Assembly (NCBI GenBank): GCA_000509225.1
Contig: BAOK01000001.1
Location: 2,464,914-2,528,913, forward strand
Direction: 5' to 3'
DNA: 64,000 bases
DNA from: Parvibaculaceae bacterium Mf 1.05b.01
Lineage (GTDB): Bacteria > Pseudomonadota > Alphaproteobacteria > Parvibaculales > Parvibaculaceae
In this document: positions 46,011 through 54,658 of the stretch, piece after piece
Numbering within the stretch: the first letter of the stretch is position 1
Layout: every line of letters starts with the position of its first letter
The notes under the pieces: model-generated
Told to the model about the DNA's origin: nothing
What the model saw: the letters and a program-made list of their open reading frames with translations, nothing else
Database searches by the model: none
Translations under genes and position numbers: made by a program

Positions 46011-46869
46011 CCTTAAGCCGTCTGATGCTTGTGACCGGCCCATCGCTTTTGTCGATCCGGCGAACTGCTTCAACAATCGGTTCTTTTACAGTGCGCATAT
46101 GGGTTGCGTTGGCATGAAGCATCGTCTCCCCGTCCACCATCATGCCCACGTGCCCCCTCCAGAAAATGAGGTCGCCGCGCTGTAAGCTTGATAGATCCTG
46201 AGGATCGCGCAACGCTTCGCCGAGCGTAGCTTCCTGCAGATCAGTGTCCCGCAGGCAGGCAATGCCGCATCTCTCCATGCTCATTTGAACAAGCCCGGAG
46301 CAATCCAGACCCCGCGCATCGCGCCCACCCCACAGATAGGGCACGCCCAAAAACTCCTCAGCGACTGCGACATAGTCAGATGCGAAAGTGTCAATTTTCG
46401 ACAGGTGGGTGGAGACGACATAGCCTCCGCTCGCCAATTCAACGAATCTTCCTGCAGTGCCCGTCACGACCAGTTTCGCGTTCATAGAAAGCGGTATGGC
46501 CGGGCGTGATTTGATGTCTGCGTCGGGATAGATAAAGGTTCGAAGAGCCACCACCCGGTGAGTGACAGGACCTTTTGATGGCCGCAGCAGTTTCGCTGAG
46601 ACATAGCCGACATAGTCGTCCCCGGCGGACTGGCCCCAACACCAGTCCCCTGCTGTCTCGTAAACGCGAAAAGTTTCGCCGTAGAGCAATTCGGTATCCA
46701 TGGGTGCATGCTCTTCCGCCCGGCGGAGCAAGGGTGCGCGCGGTGCGCCCACCTGAAAGTCTTCGCTCTCCACAAACCGGTCAGCATCCACCTCGCCTCG
46801 CAGGTAGGCAGCTGCCAGATCTGCCCGGTAAGGGTTTAGCCGTTTGTCCAAACCATTCCTGTTCGTCAC
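46000..46869 (-). CDS. NlpC/P60 family murein peptidase
   Basis: 289 residues. SH3-like region (about 50-170; ETFRVYETAGDWCWGQ), then an NlpC/P60 domain with catalytic Cys in GLDCSGLVQM, His in GHVGMMVDG and a third polar residue near HANATH. Cleaves stem peptides of peptidoglycan (bond typically gamma-D-glutamyl-diamino acid). No clear signal peptide, so export is unclear. GTG start overlaps the stop of the marR-like gene (GTGA). Confidence 0.85.
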   Translation of the reverse strand: MTNRNGLDKRLNPYRADLAAAYLRGEVDADRFVESEDFQVGAPRAPLLRRAEEHAPMDTELLYGETFRVYETAGDWCWGQSAGDDYVGYVSAKLLRPSKGPVTHRVVALRTFIYPDADIKSRPAIPLSMNAKLVVTGTAGRFVELASGGYVVSTHLSKIDTFASDYVAVAEEFLGVPYLWGGRDARGLDCSGLVQMSMERCGIACLRDTDLQEATLGEALRDPQDLSSLQRGDLIFWRGHVGMMVDGETMLHANATHMRTVKEPIVEAVRRIDKSDGPVTSIRRLKASG

Positions 46870-47210
46870 GCCAGGTGATCCTTTGCCTTGGATATAATCG
46901 TGTCTGACAGCTCACTTAGATAGACGGAGCCCGCCACGGTTCGTTGAACCAGCACATTGCGCTTGTCCGTGTCATCGCGTTTTCGCTTGAGCAAATCTTT
47001 CTGGCCCATCGTGTCGAGCGCGCGGGTTATCGCCGGCTTGGACACATCAAGCTTCGAGGCCAAGCCGCGCACTGTGTGGGGCGGTGGCTCCAGATAAACA
47101 GTGAGCAGGATTGCAAGCTGCCGAGCTGAGAGATCGGGCACATCACGGCGCACGGTATCAAGCACGACGTCGTGCCATAGCTTCAGCGCATCAAGCGGCT
47201 TTAAGTCCAT
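46866..47210 (-). CDS. Small MarR-family regulator
   Basis: 114 residues. Winged-helix core VRGLASKLDVSKPAITRALDTMGQKDLLKRKRDDTDKRN with the MarR wing (DDTDKR). Shorter than most MarR proteins, and the C-terminal dimer helices are abbreviated. First gene of a two-gene unit with the NlpC/P60 hydrolase, to which it is translationally coupled, so it may control it. Ligand unknown. Confidence 0.82.
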   Translation of the reverse strand: MDLKPLDALKLWHDVVLDTVRRDVPDLSARQLAILLTVYLEPPPHTVRGLASKLDVSKPAITRALDTMGQKDLLKRKRDDTDKRNVLVQRTVAGSVYLSELSDTIISKAKDHLA

Positions 47211-47296
47211 CGGGTTCCCGGGTTCAGAATCAGGGGCTCGAATTCCGTTTCGGAGCCGGATCAGTCTACCCGCCTACCTGTCCCACGCCAAGAGTT

Positions 47297-48682
47297 TCAG
47301 CGGTAGCCATATGTCTTTTTGAGATAGACGAAAAGCGCCCGAATGGCCTGCGCTTCGCCGCCGACGGGTCTTCCTGGCCTGGCGCGCGGCACCCAAGCAA
47401 AGACGTCAAAATGCACAAAGGTTTTAGCCTTCTCCACAAAGCGCGCAAGAAAGAGAGCCGCTGTAATGGACCCGGCAAAGCCTCCGTCAGAGATGTGATT
47501 GACGTCAGCAATCTTGCTGCTCAGCCATCCGTCATAGGCTTGCCATAGCGGCATTCGCCACAAGGGATCAGCAGTCTGTTCGGCCGCTTCGCTCAAGGCC
47601 GCCGCAAATGCATCATCATGTGTATAGAAGGGCGGGAGATCCGGCCCCAAGGCCACACGGGCGGCCCCGGTAAGCGTCGCCATATCAATCAACAAATCCG
47701 GCTCTTCACTGTCAGCTTCTGTTAGCGCGTCTGCCAGGATCAACCGTCCTTCAGCGTCGGTATTCCCAATTTCAACACTTAAACCTTTGCGACTGGGCAG
47801 GACATCGCCAGGCCGAAAGGCATTTCCCGCGACGGCGTTTTCAACTGCAGGGATCAACACGCGCAGGCGCACATTCAAATTTGCCCGCATGATGAGTTGT
47901 GCCAGTGCAAGGACATGGGCGGCCCCACCCATGTCCTTCTTCATCAGCGCCATGGAATTGCCGGGCTTCAGGTTGAGCCCGCCTGTGTCAAAGCACACCC
48001 CTTTGCCTACCAGCGTTACTTTGGGTGCCGCCTCATCCCCCCAGGTGAAATCTATCAAACGAGGTGCCGCTCCCTCCGCCGCCGCGCGTCCCACCGCATG
48101 CACCATGGGGTAGTTTTCTGTGAGCAGATCGTCGCCGGTGATCACATAGCAAGACACATCAAACCCATCAGCGACCTGTCGGACTTGCGTTTCCAGCTCC
48201 GCAGGCCCCAGATCGTTTGTGGGCGTGTTGACCAGATCGCGTGTGAGAAAAACCGCGTCGACAATGTCTGTCAGTTCGCCCAGATCAACATTGTCTGGCA
48301 GCACGAGCTTCGGCAGGTCCCGTTCACGGGACTTATATTTTCTGAAACTATAGGTGCCGAGCGCCCAGCCGAGAGCCGCCTGCGACGCGTCCAGTCCCTC
48401 CATGCTGGCGAGCCGATAGGTACCCTCAGGCAGGTTTTCGGAGAGAGCGGCAAAAATGAAGGGATCATCAGCCTTGCCTAGCCCCAAGAGCGCGCCGGCG
48501 AGGCTGCCGGATTCATCTGGAAGCATCAAAACGCGGCCGGCCTCCCCGGCAAAACCGGATGTCCCGACCCAGGCAGCCCCGGCGCCCGCGTGCGCATCGC
48601 ACCATGTTTGCACGTCGCCGGACCGCACCGGCCAGACCGGCAGGGCGACGGCGTCTTTATCTGTTACAAACACATCTTCCAC
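47297..48682 (-). CDS. Leucyl aminopeptidase family protein (M17)
   Basis: 461-residue cytosolic metallo-aminopeptidase. Catalytic domain motifs: VGKGVCFDTGGLNLKP, MKKDMGGAA, and the PepA signature NTDAEGRLILADAL. N-terminal domain about residues 1-150. GTG start at 48682 with GAGGT seven bases before. It removes N-terminal residues from peptides, perhaps those brought in by the neighbouring importer (inference). Confidence 0.92.
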   Translation of the reverse strand: MEDVFVTDKDAVALPVWPVRSGDVQTWCDAHAGAGAAWVGTSGFAGEAGRVLMLPDESGSLAGALLGLGKADDPFIFAALSENLPEGTYRLASMEGLDASQAALGWALGTYSFRKYKSRERDLPKLVLPDNVDLGELTDIVDAVFLTRDLVNTPTNDLGPAELETQVRQVADGFDVSCYVITGDDLLTENYPMVHAVGRAAAEGAAPRLIDFTWGDEAAPKVTLVGKGVCFDTGGLNLKPGNSMALMKKDMGGAAHVLALAQLIMRANLNVRLRVLIPAVENAVAGNAFRPGDVLPSRKGLSVEIGNTDAEGRLILADALTEADSEEPDLLIDMATLTGAARVALGPDLPPFYTHDDAFAAALSEAAEQTADPLWRMPLWQAYDGWLSSKIADVNHISDGGFAGSITAALFLARFVEKAKTFVHFDVFAWVPRARPGRPVGGEAQAIRALFVYLKKTYGYR

Positions 48683-48796
48683 TGGTGCGACCTCTTTTGA
48701 ATTTGCTCAAACGCCCGCAAACAGTATAGAGGGTCTGAATGGCCTGCAATCCCAGCGCCTGCTTGACCTGATCTCTACACCCTTCAAGGAATGCCC

Positions 48797-48976
48797 ATGT
48801 CTGATCTGAAATATCGACTGCTCACCGGCCCAGATGACCATGCGTTTTGTGAACGTGTTTCCAAGGCGCTTGATGAAGGCTACCGCTTGCACGGGTCACC
48901 GGCGATTACCTTCAACGGCGAGCGGGCTATCGTCGCCCAGGCGGTTGTCCGTGACTTAGCCGTCGAAGAGAGCTGA
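48797..48976 (+). CDS. DUF1737 small protein
   Basis: 59 residues: SDLKYRLLTGPDDHAFCERVSKALDEGYRLHG then a short beta end. DUF1737 proteins are short and of unknown function, and the pattern of a YRLLTG-type start plus GY-x-LHG matches. The ATG at 48797 is preferred (AGGA six bases upstream) over one at 48791. Its stop is 6 bases from the convergent TAXI gene. Confidence 0.8.
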   Translation: MSDLKYRLLTGPDDHAFCERVSKALDEGYRLHGSPAITFNGERAIVAQAVVRDLAVEES

Positions 48977-48982
48977 TAGACA

Positions 48983-50077
48983 TCAACGCTCCAGAATGCC
49001 CTTCTCGAAATAGAAGAGCTCCGCGCCCGGGTGCAGAAGGATGGGAACCCCCTGCACAGCCGCATTTGGGTTGACGTGACGCCCATTTGCATTGGCCGTG
49101 ACCAGCGTTTCCCTGTTGCGATCATCAAACAAGGCGCGGGTGATGGCATGGACCAGATCCGAGTCCGTTGTCGACCTGGTAATCCAGAGCGCTCCGATAC
49201 CGATGGTTTTTGCATCGTCCACAAATCGATATGTATTCTCTGGGATGATGAAATTGCTGTAGAAGGTGCGGTCGATCCGCAAGCGATCCGCGGGTTCGCC
49301 TTCAATCGGCACGATATCGATGGCTCCTCTGACCGCGAGATCTTCAATAGAACGCGCTGGCGCACCCGCCACGAGAAAATAGGCATCCAGATTACCGGAC
49401 AGAATCAATTCCGCTGACCGAGATGCGTCTGCACTGACAGGCTCAATATCGGTGAGTGATACACCGAAGGCTTTGAGGATGGAGATCGCATCCGCGCGCG
49501 TGCCCGAACCTTCGGAGCCGATTGACACCCGCAGACCTTTCAAGTCCTCAACGCCATTGATGTCGAGTCCCCGCGCTGTGACGAGGTGGATGGCCTCCAC
49601 ATACAGGTTTGCAATCACGCGAAGATTTTCACGCGGCGGCTCGCCGTCGAATGCCCCTCTTCCGTGAAATGCGTCCTCCAGGACATTTGCCTGAACAAGC
49701 GCTGATTCCAGACGACCGTCTGCAACAGCTCTCGCATTGGCAACCGACCCAGCTGAGCCTTTGGAAATGGCCACCAGGCCCGGAACCCCGCACCGTCCGC
49801 CCGGTATACAAGGATCTGAACCGGGTGGACGACTGATCACGGCCGCCAGTGCCTCCCCCATAGGGAAATAGGTCCCACCCGTCGAGCCTGTCCCTATCTG
49901 GAAAAAGGTCACCCGGGCATCATTTTCATCGCCCCCATAAAGGCTCTTTCCCATGCCTAAAGCCAGAAGGCCCAAAACCGCGGCACCGAGCACAAACAGC
50001 AAGACCCGGTCAAAGCCGAGCCAGTCTATTCCTTTACGGATTGTTAAAATGAAACTGTCGAAACGATCTGACGCCAT
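48983..50077 (-). CDS. TAXI family TRAP-type substrate-binding protein
   Basis: 364 residues. An N-terminal membrane helix (about 25-46) probably anchors it to the inner membrane. Mature region starts FFQIGTGSTGGTYFPMGEALAAVI, with GSAGSVANARAVADGRLESALVQANV, a TAXI-type (TRAP transporter-associated extracytoplasmic immunogenic) fold. A Cys pair (DPCIPGGRCG) lies in the first part. No TRAP permease gene is nearby, so it is an orphan; ligand unknown. Confidence 0.85.
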   Translation of the reverse strand: MASDRFDSFILTIRKGIDWLGFDRVLLFVLGAAVLGLLALGMGKSLYGGDENDARVTFFQIGTGSTGGTYFPMGEALAAVISRPPGSDPCIPGGRCGVPGLVAISKGSAGSVANARAVADGRLESALVQANVLEDAFHGRGAFDGEPPRENLRVIANLYVEAIHLVTARGLDINGVEDLKGLRVSIGSEGSGTRADAISILKAFGVSLTDIEPVSADASRSAELILSGNLDAYFLVAGAPARSIEDLAVRGAIDIVPIEGEPADRLRIDRTFYSNFIIPENTYRFVDDAKTIGIGALWITRSTTDSDLVHAITRALFDDRNRETLVTANANGRHVNPNAAVQGVPILLHPGAELFYFEKGILER

Positions 50078-50232
50078 GGCCCACTATACAAACAAGGCAG
50101 CACCGACCGAAAGAGGTACAGGCAATTTGAGACCAAGTTTATGCTTAAACCTTTCTTGAGACCTGTAAGCGAGGATGGTGCGTGGACAAATGCATGTGTC
50201 CACCGATTTGCTATGAAATGTGGAAACCAATG

Positions 50233-51105
50233 GCTTATCCAACACTCCTTCGTTCACACTCTGGTCTTAAGCGGTCTGTCCTTGCCCGATCTGTGGTTGC
50301 TCGGTCTATTGCGGGCACCGCGCTCGGCGCGTTGATGCTTGGCGGGTGTGCAACCAATGCAGAACCTGAGCGTCCGGGGCTGGGCGCTGCGGCCAATCTT
50401 CCTGTGCACCTCTCTGAACCGCGGGACTTTGTTGCCTCCGCAGCCTATTGGGGTGGTATTTATGAGCAAGACCCCCAGAATGCGGAAGCTGCTGCGCAGT
50501 ATGCGCGCGGACTGCGCCATTTGGGCTCCCTCACACAGGCGCTAGGTGTTTTGAGCCAAGCAAATGCGCTTCACCCCAATGATCCAGCCATTTTGGCGGA
50601 ATATGGCAAGACACTCGCCGCCAGTAGCAAGCCGGACCAGGCCTCCGCGCTCCTGGCTAAAGCTGCTGTCTTGAGCCCTAATGATTGGACCATTCTGTCA
50701 GCCGCTGGCGTCGCGCTAGACGAAATGGGTGAGCACGCGCGAGCCAAGGACCAATACAATCTCGCTCTCCGTCTCGCACCTGATCATCCGACCATTCTGA
50801 CCAATCTTGGTCTTTCACATGCACTTTCAGGCGACCTCGTTGCCGCCGAAACAACCCTTCGCCGCGCCGTGGCCAATCCGTCTGCCGGCGCACATGCGCG
50901 TCAAAACCTGTCATTGGTCTTGGGACTAAAGGGTGATTTTGAAGAAGCAGAGCGCCTGGCGCGCGCTGATCTTCCTCCGAGCCTTGCCTCCAGCAACATG
51001 ACAACCATCCGGTCAATGTTGGCCCAACCTGCGCTCTGGCAGGAGATGGAAGCTCTCGACGCTCCACTTGATACGTCGTGGCAGACTTCAGGCCCGACAC
51101 CTTAA
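50233..51105 (+). CDS. tadD: TPR lipoprotein, TadD-like
   Basis: 290 residues. Signal peptide with lipobox LGGC, then at least four TPR repeats (for example GSLTQALGVLSQANALHPNDPAIL; KPDQASALLAKAAVLSPNDWTIL; EHARAKDQYNLALRLAPDHPTIL). This matches TadD, the outer-membrane pilotin-like lipoprotein of Tad pilus systems. It lies next to tadC but on the opposite strand. Start is uncertain (ATG at 50233; others at 50221 and further upstream). Confidence 0.8.
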   Translation, partial: AYPTLLRSHSGLKRSVLARSVVARSIAGTALGALMLGGCATNAEPERPGLGAAANLPVHLSEPRDFVASAAYWGGIYEQDPQNAEAAAQYARGLRHLGSLTQALGVLSQANALHPNDPAILAEYGKTLAASSKPDQASALLAKAAVLSPNDWTILSAAGVALDEMGEHARAKDQYNLALRLAPDHPTILTNLGLSHALSGDLVAAETTLRRAVANPSAGAHARQNLSLVLGLKGDFEEAERLARADLPPSLASSNMTTIRSMLAQPALWQEMEALDAPLDTSWQTSGPTP

Positions 51106-51134
51106 GAAGCTTTTCGTCAGGCCAAAGACACGAG

Positions 51135-51170
51135 AAAACCCGCACTGGCACGTCCAGCTGCGGGTTTTTT
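51135..51170. terminator. Bidirectional terminator between tadD and tadC
   Basis: Stem AAAACCCGCA / TGCGGGTTTT (51135-51144 and 51159-51168), A-run on one side and T-run on the other, so it can end transcription from both genes. Confidence 0.85.
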
Positions 51171-51197
51171 AAGGCCTATCACGAGCGAGCCGTGTCT

Positions 51198-52166
51198 TTA
51201 CTGATAGAAATTAATAACCGCGGGACCCAGGATCACAAAGAAAAGCACCGGCAGGAAAAAGGTGATCATCGGCACGGTCAATTTGGGCGGTAAACCCGCG
51301 GCCTTTTTTTCCGCCGCTGCCATGCGCATATCGCGATTTTCCTGAGCCATGACTCGAAGTGCAGTGCCCAGAGGTGTCCCGTAGCGCTCCGCCTGGATTA
51401 GGCTCATCGTCACCGCCTTTACCCCATCAAGCCCGGTTCGGGTCGCGAGGTTTTCATAAGCGAGGCGTCGGTCCTGAATATAGGACAGCTCCGCAGTCGT
51501 CAGACTGAGCTCCTCTGCAAGCTCGACGGACTGCGTGCCGATTTCGCCTGCTACTTTGTGAAAAGCCGCCTCAACAGACATGCCTGACTCGACGCAGATG
51601 AGCAGCAGGTCGAGGGCGTCTGGAAACGCCTTTTTGATCGATTCCTGTCGGCGCGCGATCATGTTTTCTACAAAAACATTTGGCAGATAGAAGCCGATAA
51701 AAGCCGCTCCAAAAGAGGCCGCAACGCGCGCTAATGGTTCAAGGCCAAACGAGTTCGCAAAGAACAGATAGAACATCGTCACTACGAACAGGATGATTGG
51801 CATGAAGAAGCGGAAAAACATGAAGGAATAGACAGGCCCATGCCCACGGAAACCTGCTTTTTTCAGCTTGCCGCGAATTGCATCGCTCTCCATCAGCTCC
51901 ATCAGGTTCAATTTGTCGACGAAGTTCTTGATGAAGGTTTTGGGATCCTGGCGGAGCTTTTTGCCTTCGCGCTCCCGCTCCAACTGCTCGCGGTGGGCAC
52001 GACGCAAGGCTTCCCGTTCGCTCGACACCGATTTCATGCGCGTTGATAGTTTGTCTGTCGACAGCATGGGTGCGGCAAGCGTCAGCACCGTTGCAAACGC
52101 AGCCAAGGCCATCAACATCGTGACAATGTTCTCTACACTGAACAGGCTCTCAATGAGTGGAGACAT
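51198..52166 (-). CDS. tadC: Tad pilus inner-membrane platform protein TadC
   Basis: 322 residues. Type II secretion F domain with helices near residues 10-30, 125-145, 150-170 and at the C-terminus (ITFFLPVLFFVILGPAVI). FPDALDLLLICVESGMSVEAAFHKVA is the typical F-domain block. Pairs with TadB as the pilus platform. Last gene of the main tad operon. Confidence 0.92.
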   Translation of the reverse strand: MSPLIESLFSVENIVTMLMALAAFATVLTLAAPMLSTDKLSTRMKSVSSEREALRRAHREQLEREREGKKLRQDPKTFIKNFVDKLNLMELMESDAIRGKLKKAGFRGHGPVYSFMFFRFFMPIILFVVTMFYLFFANSFGLEPLARVAASFGAAFIGFYLPNVFVENMIARRQESIKKAFPDALDLLLICVESGMSVEAAFHKVAGEIGTQSVELAEELSLTTAELSYIQDRRLAYENLATRTGLDGVKAVTMSLIQAERYGTPLGTALRVMAQENRDMRMAAAEKKAAGLPPKLTVPMITFFLPVLFFVILGPAVINFYQ

Positions 52167-52181
52167 TCATCGCTTCCCGTT

Positions 52182-53180
52182 CTAGAAGTTGAAATTGACC
52201 ATTTTGCGCATTACCAGTATTCCCATGCCCATCCAGACCAGGCTTCCAAAAATGATCATGTTTCCTGACGTGGTCGTGAAGAGGACGCTGATATAGTCAG
52301 GGGTCGTAAGGTAGATAAGACCCATCACGCCCGGAGGCAAAACACCAATAATACCAGCAGACGCTTTGGCTTCCTGCGACATTGCTTGGATTTTCGCCCG
52401 CATCTTTTTTCTATCGCGCAAAACATTCGCCAGGTTGCCCAGGGCTTCAGACAGATTACCGCCAGCCTGTGCCTGAATGGCAAGCACGATCATAAAGAAG
52501 TTCACCTCAGAAAGCGGAATGCGCTCATACACTTTCAGCAGGCCCTGCTCAACGGTAACGCCCATGGCCATACCATCTACTAGTTCTTTGAATTCGCTGC
52601 CGACTGGCTCTGGGCTCTCGTTCGCAATTATTTTCAGACAATCATTGATGGGCAAACCTGCCTTCACACCACGGACAATCACATCCAGGGAATTGGCAAA
52701 TTCCTCCACAAACGCTTTTTGGCGTCTTTTGGTTTTGAAATTGACAAACCAGCGGGGCACACCAAATCCGCCAGCAAACCCGCCTAGCACCACAGCGCCA
52801 ATGGGCAATCCAGAAAGTGACATGCCGATTGCCACAAACAGCCCGGTGACTGCGCTCGCGATGTAGAATGTTTTTGGCGTAATCTCGAGCCCGGCACGCT
52901 GCAATCGAAGTCGCACGGTCAGCTTTTCTTTTTCAGCTTTTTGTTTTGCTTCAATTTCCTTCAGGGTTTCCTGAACCTGCTTTCGACGTGGCCCCGCATT
53001 GTCAGACTGAAGATCGTCCTTGTCCTCAACAGCAGATTTCCTAGGATTTCCGCGCGCGACCCTCGCCATGCGCTGGCTCGACTTACCCCCCTTGGCGCCT
53101 GCCAATAGAAGACCCACTGCGCCAACACAGATGGCGACAAGCATAGCAACACCAAAGATTGCGATTGTTGTTTGGTCCAT
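52182..53180 (-). CDS. tadB: Tad pilus inner-membrane platform protein TadB
   Basis: 332 residues. N-terminal helix (about 6-27), a charged cytoplasmic loop with a coiled coil (RKQVQETLKEIEAKQKAEKEKL), then a T2SSF domain (FANSLDVIVRGVKAGLPINDCLKII) and C-terminal helices. Partner of TadC. Fifteen bases separate the two genes. Confidence 0.92.
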   Translation of the reverse strand: MDQTTIAIFGVAMLVAICVGAVGLLLAGAKGGKSSQRMARVARGNPRKSAVEDKDDLQSDNAGPRRKQVQETLKEIEAKQKAEKEKLTVRLRLQRAGLEITPKTFYIASAVTGLFVAIGMSLSGLPIGAVVLGGFAGGFGVPRWFVNFKTKRRQKAFVEEFANSLDVIVRGVKAGLPINDCLKIIANESPEPVGSEFKELVDGMAMGVTVEQGLLKVYERIPLSEVNFFMIVLAIQAQAGGNLSEALGNLANVLRDRKKMRAKIQAMSQEAKASAGIIGVLPPGVMGLIYLTTPDYISVLFTTTSGNMIIFGSLVWMGMGILVMRKMVNFNF

Positions 53181-53188
53181 CGCCGGCC

Positions 53189-54655
53189 TCAGTCCTGCGC
53201 TCGATCAAGTGCTTGGGAAAGCTTGTGATGCTGATTGTAGTACCGCGCTTTGTCCCAGAACGCCGGACGCGCGATGCCGGTTGACTTGTGCCGACCAATA
53301 ATTTTTCCCTGATCATCTTCGCCATCCATGTCGTAGATGAAGAGATCCTGGGTCGTAATCACGTCGCCTTCGGTCCCCAGCACTTCTGTCACATGAGTGA
53401 TCCGACGTGATCCGTCGCGGAGACGCGCCGCCTGCACAATCACATCAACAGAACCGACAATCATTTCGCGAATTGTTTTCGAAGGAAGCGCAAACCCACC
53501 CATGGTAATCATGCTCTCCAAACGCGAGAGCGCCTCGCGCGGGGAGTTGGCGTGAAGAGTTCCCATTGAGCCGTCATGGCCAGTGTTCATTGCCTGAAGC
53601 AAATCAAACGCCTCTGGTCCACGCACCTCACCGACAATGATCCGCTCAGGCCGCATACGCAGACAGTTTTTGACCAGGTCGCGCATGGTCACTTCACCCT
53701 GCCCTTCCAGATTGGGCGGGCGTGTCTCGAGCCGGACCACATGTGGCTGCTGGAGCTGGAGTTCCGCCGCATCCTCGCAGGTGATGATACGCTCGTCGGT
53801 ATCAATGAAGCCGGTCATACAGTTGAGCAGGGTCGTCTTCCCGGAACCGGTACCTCCAGAGATGAGGACGTTGCAGCGGACATTGCCAATCACCGCGAGC
53901 ACATCTGCCCCTTCCGGAGAGATCGACTTGAAACCCACCAGATCGTTCATCGTCAGCTTATCTTTGCGGAACTTACGAATGGTGAGGGTCGGCCCATCCA
54001 ACGCCAGAGGTGGCGCAATCACGTTGACGCGGCTGCCATCTGCAAGGCGCGCGTCACAAATTGGGCTCGATTCATCGACCCGCCGACCCACCTGGCTCAC
54101 AATGCGCTGACATATGTTCAAGAGCTGCGAATTGTCGCGGAACTTCACATTGGTCGGCTCGACACGACCTTCGACCTCAATAAAGGTCAGGCCCGCGCCA
54201 TTGACCATGATGTCAGCAATGTCATCTCTGGCGAGTAACGGCTCCAACGGGCCATAACCCAACACGTCGTTGCAAATGTCCTGAAGCAGATCTTCCTGCT
54301 CGGAGATAGACATGACGACATTTTTGATCGCGATGATTTCGCTGACAATGTCGCGGATCTCTTCACGCGCACTTTCCGTATCAAGCTGCGCGAGCTGGGT
54401 TAGGTCGATCGTATCAATCAACGCATTGAAGATTGTTGTCTTCGTTTGGAAATATTCAGGCGAGCGAACATCAGCGCCTACATGTGCAGGTGCAGGTTGC
54501 GGGGCTGTTGGCTTTGGCGGTGTGACTTTTGGCTTTGCGGGTGCGGGGGCCGCAGCTTTCGGCGCGGCCGATGTTGCAGGCGGAGGCGGTGGCGCCTTCC
54601 CTTCAGCGGGCGCTGAAGATGATCGCCCGTTTGCAGAATCTCGCCGGCCGAACAT
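53189..54655 (-). CDS. cpaF: Tad pilus assembly ATPase CpaF/TadA
   Basis: 488-residue VirB11/secretion ATPase. A Pro/Ala-rich N-terminal linker (about 15-70) precedes the N-terminal domain. Walker A is GGTGSGKTTLLN (about 270), Walker B RIIVGEVRGPEAFD, and the Asp box EDAAELQL. Powers pilus extension (and retraction). Eight bases upstream of tadB. Confidence 0.95.
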   Translation of the reverse strand: MFGRRDSANGRSSSAPAEGKAPPPPPATSAAPKAAAPAPAKPKVTPPKPTAPQPAPAHVGADVRSPEYFQTKTTIFNALIDTIDLTQLAQLDTESAREEIRDIVSEIIAIKNVVMSISEQEDLLQDICNDVLGYGPLEPLLARDDIADIMVNGAGLTFIEVEGRVEPTNVKFRDNSQLLNICQRIVSQVGRRVDESSPICDARLADGSRVNVIAPPLALDGPTLTIRKFRKDKLTMNDLVGFKSISPEGADVLAVIGNVRCNVLISGGTGSGKTTLLNCMTGFIDTDERIITCEDAAELQLQQPHVVRLETRPPNLEGQGEVTMRDLVKNCLRMRPERIIVGEVRGPEAFDLLQAMNTGHDGSMGTLHANSPREALSRLESMITMGGFALPSKTIREMIVGSVDVIVQAARLRDGSRRITHVTEVLGTEGDVITTQDLFIYDMDGEDDQGKIIGRHKSTGIARPAFWDKARYYNQHHKLSQALDRAQD

Positions 54656-54658
54656 GGG

